A DNA stretch of 64,000 nucleotides, taken from the NCBI RefSeq assembly GCF_001314995.1, contig NZ_CP012938.1:5022001-5086000 (forward strand), read 5' to 3'. Shown here piece after piece: positions 53,430-61,917 of this stretch. This stretch comes from Bacteroides ovatus (lineage in GTDB: Bacteria > Bacteroidota > Bacteroidia > Bacteroidales > Bacteroidaceae). How positions within the stretch are numbered: the stretch's first letter is position 1; the number at the start of each line of letters is the position of its first letter. A model generated the notes under the pieces. That model had not been told where the DNA came from. It saw nothing but the letters and a program-made list of their open reading frames with translations, and did no database searches. The position numbers were made by a program, and so were the translations under genes.

Positions 53430-54986
53430 TTACTTAATTTCATCCGGCCAGGGACAAGGTTTACCTGTCGCTTTGAAAGTCGGTCGTTGTGCATCTACTT
53501 TTCTTAGAAAGTTGCCCAGCTCTTTAGAAAGTTTCTTCACGATGTCCGGATGCTGTGCACTAAGGTCGTTGCTTTCTCCTATATCATCAGGTATGTTGAA
53601 TAACTCTTTCTTGCCTGTTCCATAGTAATAAATCAATTTCCAGTCACCGTTTCGAACGGCACAATTAAAGTTGATTCCGGGACCGTCATTTCCCCAGTTG
53701 TTAGGCATATTCCAGAAAAGGCTCCGGCCTTTAGAAGGATTGCCCGTCTGTTTCAACAGAGGGACGAAACTGATACCGTCTATCGGCTGAACTGTTTTGT
53801 ATTTTTTGATTCCTGCCATTTCGAGGATCGTAGGGTAGAAATCTTCTATCAGTAGATACTTGTCACATTTGCTGTCCGGAGCCACTACGCCCGGCCAACT
53901 GACAATCAAAGGTTCGCGGATACCTCCTTCGTAAGTAGAACCTTTGCCGCTATTTAAAGGATAATTCTGTGTATGCAGTTTGCCGTCACGCCATCCCGAT
54001 TCGGATGCAAGTCCTCCGTTATCGCTCATAAAGATGATGATAGTGTTATTGGCTTCTCCGTTCTTTTCCAGCCAGTTCATTAAGTCACCAAGACTTTTGT
54101 CCATTCCTTCGATAAGGGTGGCATAAGCTGCTTCGTGGTCGGTCATTCCTTTCTTCTTGTATTTATCATAGAAACGTTTATCCTTGTTAAGCGGTATGTG
54201 GATAGCATATTGAGCCATATACAGATAGAAAGGTTGGTTGTATTTCTTTGCTTTATCCAGTGCTTTAATGGCTTCCAAAGTCAGCGCTTCGGTTACAAAA
54301 GTCTCCGTACCCCAGTATTTTTCGAGTCCGGGGACAGCCATCAGTGAAATCGGTTTCCCGTCTTTGGTATGTCCGTAGTTCTCTTCGCCGAGATAGCTGG
54401 CGAGTCCGCCGGCAGCGTGTCCGGCAATATTTACTTCGAATCCCCAGTGATGCGGATCTTCTCCCGGAGTATCTATGGCACCGAAATGGGCTTTTCCGCA
54501 ATGGATGGTGTGATAACCGCTATCTTTTAGGATTTGTACGAAAGAAGTTCCTACAAAGGTATTGTTAGTGCCGGGTACTTGGCTGATACCATTATAATTC
54601 CATTCCGGTACAGTAAGCAGCTTATCTTTGCGGTCTGTCATAGTGCTTTTTTTGAGTGTCCAGTTGGTTACCCGGTGACGCGCTGCGTTAGCTCCGGTGA
54701 GGAGGCTGCATCTGGAAGGAGAACTGATACTGCTTGCATACGCTTGGGTAAACATCATACCTTGCCGGGCAAGACGTTCCATATTAGGCGTCTCGTACAA
54801 TTCGTTATAGTGTGTCTTTTGCGTCCAGAATGGGAGAGAGGTGTCTTGCCATCCCATATCATCTACCATAAAGAGAATGATGTTGGGACGTTTGCCCGTC
54901 AGTTCCGTCTGTACTTTACTTTGTGCTTGCAAAGCAGTTGCAGCGAGCGGCACAAGTGCGAGGGGGAATAGTTTCTTTTTATTCAT
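53430..54986 (-). CDS. S1-family sulfatase (Ser-type), end of PUL 3
   Basis: 518 residues with a signal peptide (ALQAQS). Type I sulfatase: metal-binding DDMGW near 42, the maturation site Ser88 in SSPSR (serine converted to formylglycine by an anaerobic SME enzyme), GKAHFGAID, and HIP, with MSDNGG for the second part of the metal site. It removes sulfate from a sugar in the periplasm. It is the last gene of a - strand operon, 18 bp after the GH36-like gene. The maturase is not in this window. Which hydroxyl is served cannot be told; the B. thetaiotaomicron gene at the corresponding place is, from memory, BT3796. Confidence 0.9.
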   Translation of the reverse strand: MNKKKLFPLALVPLAATALQAQSKVQTELTGKRPNIILFMVDDMGWQDTSLPFWTQKTHYNELYETPNMERLARQGMMFTQAYASSISSPSRCSLLTGANAARHRVTNWTLKKSTMTDRKDKLLTVPEWNYNGISQVPGTNNTFVGTSFVQILKDSGYHTIHCGKAHFGAIDTPGEDPHHWGFEVNIAGHAAGGLASYLGEENYGHTKDGKPISLMAVPGLEKYWGTETFVTEALTLEAIKALDKAKKYNQPFYLYMAQYAIHIPLNKDKRFYDKYKKKGMTDHEAAYATLIEGMDKSLGDLMNWLEKNGEANNTIIIFMSDNGGLASESGWRDGKLHTQNYPLNSGKGSTYEGGIREPLIVSWPGVVAPDSKCDKYLLIEDFYPTILEMAGIKKYKTVQPIDGISFVPLLKQTGNPSKGRSLFWNMPNNWGNDGPGINFNCAVRNGDWKLIYYYGTGKKELFNIPDDIGESNDLSAQHPDIVKKLSKELGNFLRKVDAQRPTFKATGKPCPWPDEIK

Positions 54987-55004
54987 GGGGGTAATTATTA
55001 AGTG

Positions 55005-57077
55005 TTATTTACTGATTTCAATTTTACCAGGCTTTTTTATCAGGATACTCCGCAGTTCCTGTTTCCCCTGGGATTCCACCCATATCCTTAGCGTCCCTGC
55101 ACAAAGAACATTTAATGTCAGTGTTTCATTGGTACGGGAAAGTAGCTGTACGGTAGCAGGTGATAAATATTTTTCCTGTATTCCGATTATTCCCCAACCT
55201 TGTCGGATAGGACAAAGGTGGAATAAACAGTCTGTAAAGCCTTTTAATTTCATTTCTTTATCTGTAGCCAGTATTTCAGCTGTTTGTTTTTTCCAGTTGA
55301 ATACCAATATACTATCAGCAGGAAAATAACCGGTTGTCCTTTTCGGGACAAGGTAGTCTTTAGGGCTCACGAATGTTTTCACTTCTTTATGGATGGGAGA
55401 AGTATTGAGGTTATAGCAAATAATAGAAACGGCCTCGTCTCCTGTAGGTGCTGATACCCGGTAGTCTTTACCACTTTGCAAAGGATTAGTCAGAATAGAT
55501 TCCAGAGTTGGGATTGCCGGTGCGGAAGGGCGGAATATTTTTCCTGATTCATCAATGAGAGGTAGTATGTTGTCCGGAATAAAGTCACTTGGAGAATCGG
55601 ATAAATAAACGGGTCCGCCGGAAATAGCCTTGGAACGTGCCATCAAGCTACCACAAATCGTATCAGAGGAATGAAACATGTCATGATCCGGCCAAACAGT
55701 CTGTCCCAGCAGAAGTGTATTGGTGTATGACTGGAACAGATGTGATTTTGCCATGTTTTCATCATACTTTTTGTAGTCAATGCTGACACGGGTAACGGCG
55801 CTATGTAATGTATTGTCTGTGTTTATTATATTCTGTGCCATACAATTCATTAAGCCTATCTGTGCTTTGTCGGTTTGACGTTCCAACGCACGGTTACAGT
55901 CTTTAGCCTGTCGGATAACCTGTGTATTACCCATATAAAGTGGAAGAGTGAAAGATTGATTATCTATTTTCAGAAAATCAAATCCGTTCTTTTTCATCGT
56001 ATTGACAAAATATTCGTAAAAGGTATCGATGTTAGTGGCGCTTGTACCGGGCAGCAGGCTGCCGTTGTAGGAATACAATACCTGCCGGACTTTGGGAGGA
56101 AAGTCATTACTGGCAGAAATTCCCGCCCAATAGCCTGAAAGGGCGTACCATAATCCTATCCATTTGATTTTATCTGTTTGTTTCCGCTTCATGATGCGGG
56201 TCCAACCATTGGGAAAACGTTGCTTGTTCGGAGTCAGGCTGGTCAACTGGCGGTCTTCATTGGCTATGTGTCCGTCATCAATCAAGACATAACGTACGGG
56301 GATGCCGGATGCTTCAATAGCATTCATGTCATTTAATATTTTAGTCTCGTCAATATCATAATGATAATGTTCCCAAGTGCACCATCCCAGATAATCGAAT
56401 GCCTCGAAGTATTCTTTATCTACTCTTCTTTTTAAGGAAGATACCTTTTTATCTGCAATCAACGCATTATAGGCGTTGCCAAATACATCATATACAGATT
56501 GTGACCTTTGAGTTAGAAGGAGAGGTACTTTTCCCGTTAAATGGTCTTCTCCAAGTGTAGAGATATAAAGTGTAAGTGTTCCGTCGGCATTGACTTGAAG
56601 CCAACTCAGGCTATTGTCTCCTGCAACGGCTTTAACAAACAAATACTCGCCGTTAGAGAGTTGAAGAAGCAAGGCGTCTCCCAGCGTGGAAGGTTGGGAG
56701 TTGGAAGGGATGCCCGGATAGTTATCCCGGGTAAGCTCCTGCAACCGGACGAACATCCAGGGGAGCAACCGGTTGGTATTATTGGGCCATTGATGATCGT
56801 CGGTGCGGGAGTCACGGCTGAAGAATGCTCCACAAAGATACGGAGGCAGTGCAACTTTATACGAAAGTGTATTTTGATGTTCGGGTACTGATTGTTCGTA
56901 TAAGATGGGGGCGGATGGAATATAGGTGTTCAGGTCGATAACTTTTTTCATCCGGTAAGCTGCAATGTCTTCGTATCCTTTTCCTTTATAGTAAGTGAAC
57001 GGATTTTGAGCAAGCATTGCTGTGGTTGCCAGAATGCTAGCGAAAATACATACACAGATGTGGATTATTCTTCCCAT
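55005..57077 (-). CDS. GH36-like (raffinose synthase/Sip1-type) glycosidase
   Basis: 690 residues with an N-terminal signal (TTAMLAQN). The sequence follows the Sip1/raffinose-synthase branch of GH36: YLGWCTWEHYHYDIDE, VRYVLIDDGH, the nucleophile Asp372 in FDFLKIDNQS, LMNCMAQN, and VWPDHDMFHSSD with Asp464 or Asp466 as acid/base. Bacterial members of this branch act as alpha-galactosidases or on N-acetylgalactosamine; transfer is the plant activity. Surrounded by two sulfatases and a fucosidase, removal of alpha-linked Gal or GalNAc is the best guess. The start at 57077 has a normal signal peptide; 9 bp separate it from GH29. Confidence 0.82.
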   Translation of the reverse strand: MGRIIHICVCIFASILATTAMLAQNPFTYYKGKGYEDIAAYRMKKVIDLNTYIPSAPILYEQSVPEHQNTLSYKVALPPYLCGAFFSRDSRTDDHQWPNNTNRLLPWMFVRLQELTRDNYPGIPSNSQPSTLGDALLLQLSNGEYLFVKAVAGDNSLSWLQVNADGTLTLYISTLGEDHLTGKVPLLLTQRSQSVYDVFGNAYNALIADKKVSSLKRRVDKEYFEAFDYLGWCTWEHYHYDIDETKILNDMNAIEASGIPVRYVLIDDGHIANEDRQLTSLTPNKQRFPNGWTRIMKRKQTDKIKWIGLWYALSGYWAGISASNDFPPKVRQVLYSYNGSLLPGTSATNIDTFYEYFVNTMKKNGFDFLKIDNQSFTLPLYMGNTQVIRQAKDCNRALERQTDKAQIGLMNCMAQNIINTDNTLHSAVTRVSIDYKKYDENMAKSHLFQSYTNTLLLGQTVWPDHDMFHSSDTICGSLMARSKAISGGPVYLSDSPSDFIPDNILPLIDESGKIFRPSAPAIPTLESILTNPLQSGKDYRVSAPTGDEAVSIICYNLNTSPIHKEVKTFVSPKDYLVPKRTTGYFPADSILVFNWKKQTAEILATDKEMKLKGFTDCLFHLCPIRQGWGIIGIQEKYLSPATVQLLSRTNETLTLNVLCAGTLRIWVESQGKQELRSILIKKPGKIEISK

Positions 57078-57086
57078 ACTCTTGTA

Positions 57087-58469
57087 TTATTTGACATTAA
57101 ATGCACTGAAATTGATAATGTCCGGCAGTGCGATAGAACCAAGAACAGTAAACCTTAACGCGGATGCTTCTACCAGCTCAAACTTTTCGATACGCTTGTG
57201 TCCTACAGATTCCCCGGTGCGGATAGTTTGCCACTTCCCATTTATTTTTGCTTCTATCTTATATTGGCGGATACGTTCACCGTTTTTTATATTTTCCTGG
57301 ATGATACAGTAATTTACGGTTTGTTTCTTTCCGAGGTTCAGAGTCAGACTTTTCTTTTGCCCCGAAGTATGTGCTACCGGTGAAGAGAACCGACGATTTA
57401 TTTCTTCTCCCATCTCTTTCAGTCGTTGTGCGTCTCCTGTAGGGATAAGCCCGGTGGGGTCAGGAGTCAATCCGAGGATAAGGGTGGCATTTCGTCCTAC
57501 GGACTTTTCATATTTATCCATCAGGACGTCCAACGGATAAATGTTATTCTCGTCATCCGGTTCCCAAAACCATTCGTGACGTCCGTTTGCTCCTCTTAGT
57601 GGTGTGTCCGCCATGGCAGGAACCCAATACTTACCGTCTTTATCACCATGTTTTAACAACTCTAATTGGTCGGTGTTACTTTCAATACGTTTATGATGTG
57701 AACAGGGAACTGGAAAGGTAGACCAGCAGGGATATTCCACCGTACCCGTTTCCGAGCCTCCCCAACGGAAGTCGGCACGGTCGATATTATGATAGAAAAG
57801 ACACTCCGGTTGGTATTTGTTTACGATTGGTTCTACATCGGGACCGTCACCATGCGGATCATCAGCTCCGCCGTCAAACCATATCATATATAGGTCACCA
57901 TAACGTGTGCAAAGTTCTGTAACCATCTTTTCGCACAGGCGTTTATACCAAGCCTGACGGTTCCGGGCAAATTCACCCTCACCTTCAGCTTTGAAGTTGT
58001 GAATGCCTAGCAGGGAATTCCACCGGATACCTACGTAAATGCCCGGTTGAATACCGTATTTGCGGCAGGAATTGACGAAATCGCGGACTATATCTCCTTT
58101 TCCGTCTCTCCATTTCACAGCTTTCAGGCAGTAGGGGTTGACATCGCTTTGCCAGAGTCCGAATCCGGTTTCATGGGTGGCTGTCAGTACGGCAAACTTG
58201 CATCCGGCAGCTTTTGCGGCTTCTACCCATTGGTCGGTATTTAGTTCTGTCGGGTTGAATATGTTGTAATCTTCAATAGGATTGATGCGATTGTTGCCTT
58301 GTCCGTAGCGGATACCGTCAAAGACATGCAAGTCGTAGTGAAACACGGCTCCCAATTCGGCTTCATGCCATTTCAATTGATGTGGCTTAGGGACAGGAAT
58401 ATCTTGTTGTTGTGCAAAACTGCAAACGGAACAGAAGAGAAAGAGGGAAAGATAATAAAATTTTCTCAT
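57087..58469 (-). CDS. GH29 alpha-L-fucosidase
   Basis: 460 residues; signal peptide (CSFAQQ). Retaining fucosidase: KWHEAELGAVFHYDLHVFDG at the start, AVLTATHETGFGLWQS, IGIYVGIRW-like PGIYVGIRW, and the nucleophile Asp199 in MIWFDGGADD. The C-terminal sandwich (about 365-460) resembles a discoidin-like carbohydrate-binding part (VNYCIIQENIKNGERIRQYKIEA). Its C-terminal length and the WFDG pattern do not separate the broad (A) and narrow 1,3/1,4 (B) groups with certainty. It lies 12 bp after the upstream sulfatase. Confidence 0.9.
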   Translation of the reverse strand: MRKFYYLSLFLFCSVCSFAQQQDIPVPKPHQLKWHEAELGAVFHYDLHVFDGIRYGQGNNRINPIEDYNIFNPTELNTDQWVEAAKAAGCKFAVLTATHETGFGLWQSDVNPYCLKAVKWRDGKGDIVRDFVNSCRKYGIQPGIYVGIRWNSLLGIHNFKAEGEGEFARNRQAWYKRLCEKMVTELCTRYGDLYMIWFDGGADDPHGDGPDVEPIVNKYQPECLFYHNIDRADFRWGGSETGTVEYPCWSTFPVPCSHHKRIESNTDQLELLKHGDKDGKYWVPAMADTPLRGANGRHEWFWEPDDENNIYPLDVLMDKYEKSVGRNATLILGLTPDPTGLIPTGDAQRLKEMGEEINRRFSSPVAHTSGQKKSLTLNLGKKQTVNYCIIQENIKNGERIRQYKIEAKINGKWQTIRTGESVGHKRIEKFELVEASALRFTVLGSIALPDIINFSAFNVK

Positions 58470-58481
58470 GGTGTTTATTTA

Positions 58482-59939
58482 TTATGGTTTTATATAATTT
58501 GCAAATGGGTCATCGGTTTGGGTGAGCCAGTCTTTCAGTTGTTTGCAGAACTTCCGGACTAGCCGGGGATGTTGTTTGGCGATATTATTCATTTGATGCG
58601 GGTCTTTTGTCCGGTCAAAAAGAATTGTGTCATCTATTACGCCATTGGTGGCATGTACTACAAAAGTATGAGCCTTTGTGCGCAGCCCCCGATATCCGGT
58701 GGCATGATTGTCAAACTGCACATAGTAGTATGGCTGTACGACTTCCCGTTTGCTGCAGCCGAGAATCTCACGGGACAGGTCGAACGTCTGCACAGTTTCG
58801 GGGATTTCTTTCCGGAATCCCATCAAGGATAGGAGAGAAGGATACAGGTCGGCAAAGCCAATCATCAGATTCTCTTCTTTGCGTGGCTTTATCCGTTCCG
58901 GCCATGAAATAATCATAGGGATGCGCATTGCTTCTTCGTAGAAAATATCTTTACCTGCATTTTCGTGGGCACCCATACAAATACCGTGGTCGGAAGTAAA
59001 GACTACGATTGTATTGTCAAAAAGTCCATTTCTTTTTAGTTCGTCAATGATACGCCCTACATTCTCATCTACACCCGTGATGCAGGCATAGTAGTTACGG
59101 ATGTTGTTTCTAAAATAGTCTCCCATTGTTGTTCCTTTAGCAGGAATGTCCGGTCGGTTGGCGCAGAGTGCTTCTACATCCAGATCTTTGTATATGGCTT
59201 TGTAATTGTCCGGCACCAGTTCGTATCCCGTATGCGGCGGATTCATCGAAACGACCAGTGCAAAAGGTTGTTGCTTGTTCTTTTGTAATTGGATATATTC
59301 GATTGCCTTGTCAGCTTCATAGGCAGGTCCCCATTGGTTTACATAATAGAAACTGTCACGGGGAGCGGTCGTATTCCAATACATTGGTTTCAAATGATAG
59401 TCATACGTTCCGTAAGCTATCCAATGTTCGAATCCGTGACGGCGTTCGGGCGGACACCATTCGTTCCATGCTACTTTTCCTCTATTATTATAAGTATCCA
59501 CATAAGGTTTATATGGAGAATCCAGATGCCATTTGCCGATATATCCGGTCTGATAATTCATGTCTTTCAATACATCACTCCAGCAGCGGGCGTCTTGTGA
59601 AAGCTCTACTCCATAGGGGGCTGTTTGCGAATTGCAATTGCCTGTCACTTTATTGTGAATGGGATACATCCCTGTCATTAACATGGCTCGTGCCGGTGAC
59701 GAAACGGGATAGCTGCTGACGGCATTGGTAAACAAGACTCCTTCGGAAGCAAGTTTGTCCAGGCAGGGAGTTTTTACCAGTTCTTTGCCTATGCAACCGA
59801 TAGCGTCTCCGCGGTATTGATCGGCCATAATGAAAACTAGGTTGGGAGATGTTTGTGATAAGACTGGAAGAACCGGAGCAGCGATTGCTGCTCCGATTAT
59901 CCATGTCCGGTGGTATATCATTCTTGGGGTAGTATTCAT
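58482..59939 (-). CDS. S1-family sulfatase (Ser-type), second of PUL 3
   Basis: 485 residues; signal-like N-terminus (APVLPVLSQ). Metal site MADQYRGD near 38-45, maturation site Ser80 in SSPAR followed by MLMTG, GKWHLD, and TSDHG. It differs from the sulfatase at 53430 in sequence around the active site, so it probably removes sulfate from another position or sugar. It follows susD by 45 bp on the same strand. From memory, the B. thetaiotaomicron counterpart by position is BT3799. Confidence 0.9.
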   Translation of the reverse strand: MNTTPRMIYHRTWIIGAAIAAPVLPVLSQTSPNLVFIMADQYRGDAIGCIGKELVKTPCLDKLASEGVLFTNAVSSYPVSSPARAMLMTGMYPIHNKVTGNCNSQTAPYGVELSQDARCWSDVLKDMNYQTGYIGKWHLDSPYKPYVDTYNNRGKVAWNEWCPPERRHGFEHWIAYGTYDYHLKPMYWNTTAPRDSFYYVNQWGPAYEADKAIEYIQLQKNKQQPFALVVSMNPPHTGYELVPDNYKAIYKDLDVEALCANRPDIPAKGTTMGDYFRNNIRNYYACITGVDENVGRIIDELKRNGLFDNTIVVFTSDHGICMGAHENAGKDIFYEEAMRIPMIISWPERIKPRKEENLMIGFADLYPSLLSLMGFRKEIPETVQTFDLSREILGCSKREVVQPYYYVQFDNHATGYRGLRTKAHTFVVHATNGVIDDTILFDRTKDPHQMNNIAKQHPRLVRKFCKQLKDWLTQTDDPFANYIKP

Positions 59940-59984
59940 GAATACAAAAATAGCTTTTAATTTCTAATGGATTATGTTGAATAC

Positions 59985-61898
59985 CTATTTATTAGCATAG
60001 AGATTGGAGCCTATCGGCCATCCCGGATTCTGATATACTACCGAAGTGGTTGGATCTCCTCCTTTCACTGGGGTTGACATACGGAAAACGTCATAAGAAA
60101 TCGGGGTGAGATAGTTAGCCTCTTCAAAGTTATAGCCACCGTTGGCGATAGTTAATGCGTTTTTAGCATGTGGCTGTAAGTATTTTGTTTCAGCTATATC
60201 TAGTCCTCCTCTTATTTGTTCTTTGTAATATATTTGTTCCTTGTATTTTTCCCAGTTAAATCCTTCAACTGTATAATCCTTCATTTTATCCAACGAACGC
60301 CATCTAAATAAATCGTCCTTACGCATGCCTTCTGCTATAAATTCGCATCGACGTTCGCGTCGGATATTATATAGCATTTTACTGATTTGTTTATTTCCTG
60401 ACCACACGGCTAAGTCATTTTCTTTATTCAAATCGGTATTGTCTATGGTGAGTTGGTAATTATCAGATACTCCTGCGCGTTTTCTTAATGCTTTCCAGTA
60501 TTTTTGACTGTTTGCATCTATTGAGTTACCACCGTTTTTCATACAGTCTGCTTCCATATAATTGAGAAAAGCCTCCGATGCTCTGAATATCATGTAAGCT
60601 AGAGGTGAATTGTCTGTTGGAGCTACATTGCTATCTCTCCATCCCTTCCGCACTACGTAACCTGTGGCTGTTTTACTTAAATTTTGATATGCTTGGAGTA
60701 AATTGGCAAATATCATCACTCTGTTCTCGCTTAGAGTTGCACCTCGGTATACTAAATCACCAGGTTTAAAGGTTGACTCCACTAAACGCAAATCTCGATT
60801 CTTCATTACGCTTTCAATGTTGTTGTCGCCTTCATACTGGTCGTTTGAAGCATAGATTGGAAGTCCGTTTTTAGTAAGAAATGTTTCTACCATAGAACGG
60901 GTATATCCTCCTCCAATTCCTAGACAGCCTTCAGTGTTTATGCTATGATAGTTGCCTTCTATTAAGCTATTTACTTTGGCATCTGCACTATACATGCGCC
61001 ACAATAATACTTCCTTGTTAGCAGATAAATCGTATTGGTTGAACATGTTCATGTAATCATTAATGTCATCTGTGATTACTTCGTAAAAGGCCTCTGCTAC
61101 TGGTTGGGCTGCTTTCATGGCCTGAGACAGGAAGAAATTTATTTCTGTATCCAGATTGTCGCTGAAAGTGCCTCCTGGCCATCCCGGACCTCCCGGAACA
61201 CGTGCTGTTCCTTGATGGTAGGTTTCCCAACTAGCCTCATATAAGGCAACGCGGGATTTGAAAAGTAACGCTGATTCTTGATTCAACCGATGTTTGGTTA
61301 ATGTATTGCTGCGTGGAAGTAATCGGTTGATAGCTTCGTCCAAGTCTCCTAGAATGAAACGTGCGACTTCGTTACGGGGTTTACGTTTGTTAGCTTCTAC
61401 ATTAGCAGCATAGTTGTCAGCGATTAGTTCATCTTTGATTATGGGGAAGTCACCAAATTTTCTTAGATATTCGAAATAGATATAAGCACGGAAGAAAAAC
61501 ATTTCTCCTATATATTGCTGTGTTTCTTTATTATCTTCAAGTGTCCCGTTTTCTACATTTTCAAGAGTATAATGTAGGAAGTGGTTACAGTCGCGTAAAT
61601 GTTCTTGTCGGTTATAACTTCCATCGCTTGCCACTTTGATTCGCTGTGGAAGGAATAGATCTTCCGGATCGTCACCTGCTTGATTATCGCTTTTTTGGTC
61701 TTCAGTAAAAAGGTTGATATCTTTGTAATCAGGTAGTAATTCGTATTTTTTGTTACAATATGCTTGAAGTTGTATGGGCTCTGTGAAGAATCCATCATCT
61801 ACATTATCAGTCAATGGTTTCCTGTCGAGGAAATCGCTGCATGAACTAATTGTAAATGCAGTTGCTATAAATGGTAATAGGATATATTTAAGTTTCAT
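59985..61898 (-). CDS. SusD-type glycan-binding lipoprotein (PUL 3)
   Basis: 637 residues; lipobox TISSC (Cys20), then SDFLDRKPLTD. Blocks: QQYIGEMFFFRAYIYFEYLRKFGDFP-like YIGEMFFFRAYIYFEYL, QESALLFKSRVALYEASWE, RASEAFLNYMEADCMKNGG, RRERRCEFIAEGMRKDDLFRW. It pairs with the SusC at 61918-64000 (19 bp apart) and should bind the glycan cut by the operon's enzymes. Confidence 0.94.
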   Translation of the reverse strand: MKLKYILLPFIATAFTISSCSDFLDRKPLTDNVDDGFFTEPIQLQAYCNKKYELLPDYKDINLFTEDQKSDNQAGDDPEDLFLPQRIKVASDGSYNRQEHLRDCNHFLHYTLENVENGTLEDNKETQQYIGEMFFFRAYIYFEYLRKFGDFPIIKDELIADNYAANVEANKRKPRNEVARFILGDLDEAINRLLPRSNTLTKHRLNQESALLFKSRVALYEASWETYHQGTARVPGGPGWPGGTFSDNLDTEINFFLSQAMKAAQPVAEAFYEVITDDINDYMNMFNQYDLSANKEVLLWRMYSADAKVNSLIEGNYHSINTEGCLGIGGGYTRSMVETFLTKNGLPIYASNDQYEGDNNIESVMKNRDLRLVESTFKPGDLVYRGATLSENRVMIFANLLQAYQNLSKTATGYVVRKGWRDSNVAPTDNSPLAYMIFRASEAFLNYMEADCMKNGGNSIDANSQKYWKALRKRAGVSDNYQLTIDNTDLNKENDLAVWSGNKQISKMLYNIRRERRCEFIAEGMRKDDLFRWRSLDKMKDYTVEGFNWEKYKEQIYYKEQIRGGLDIAETKYLQPHAKNALTIANGGYNFEEANYLTPISYDVFRMSTPVKGGDPTTSVVYQNPGWPIGSNLYANK

Positions 61899-61917
61899 AA
61901 TCAGTCTGTTTTAAGGT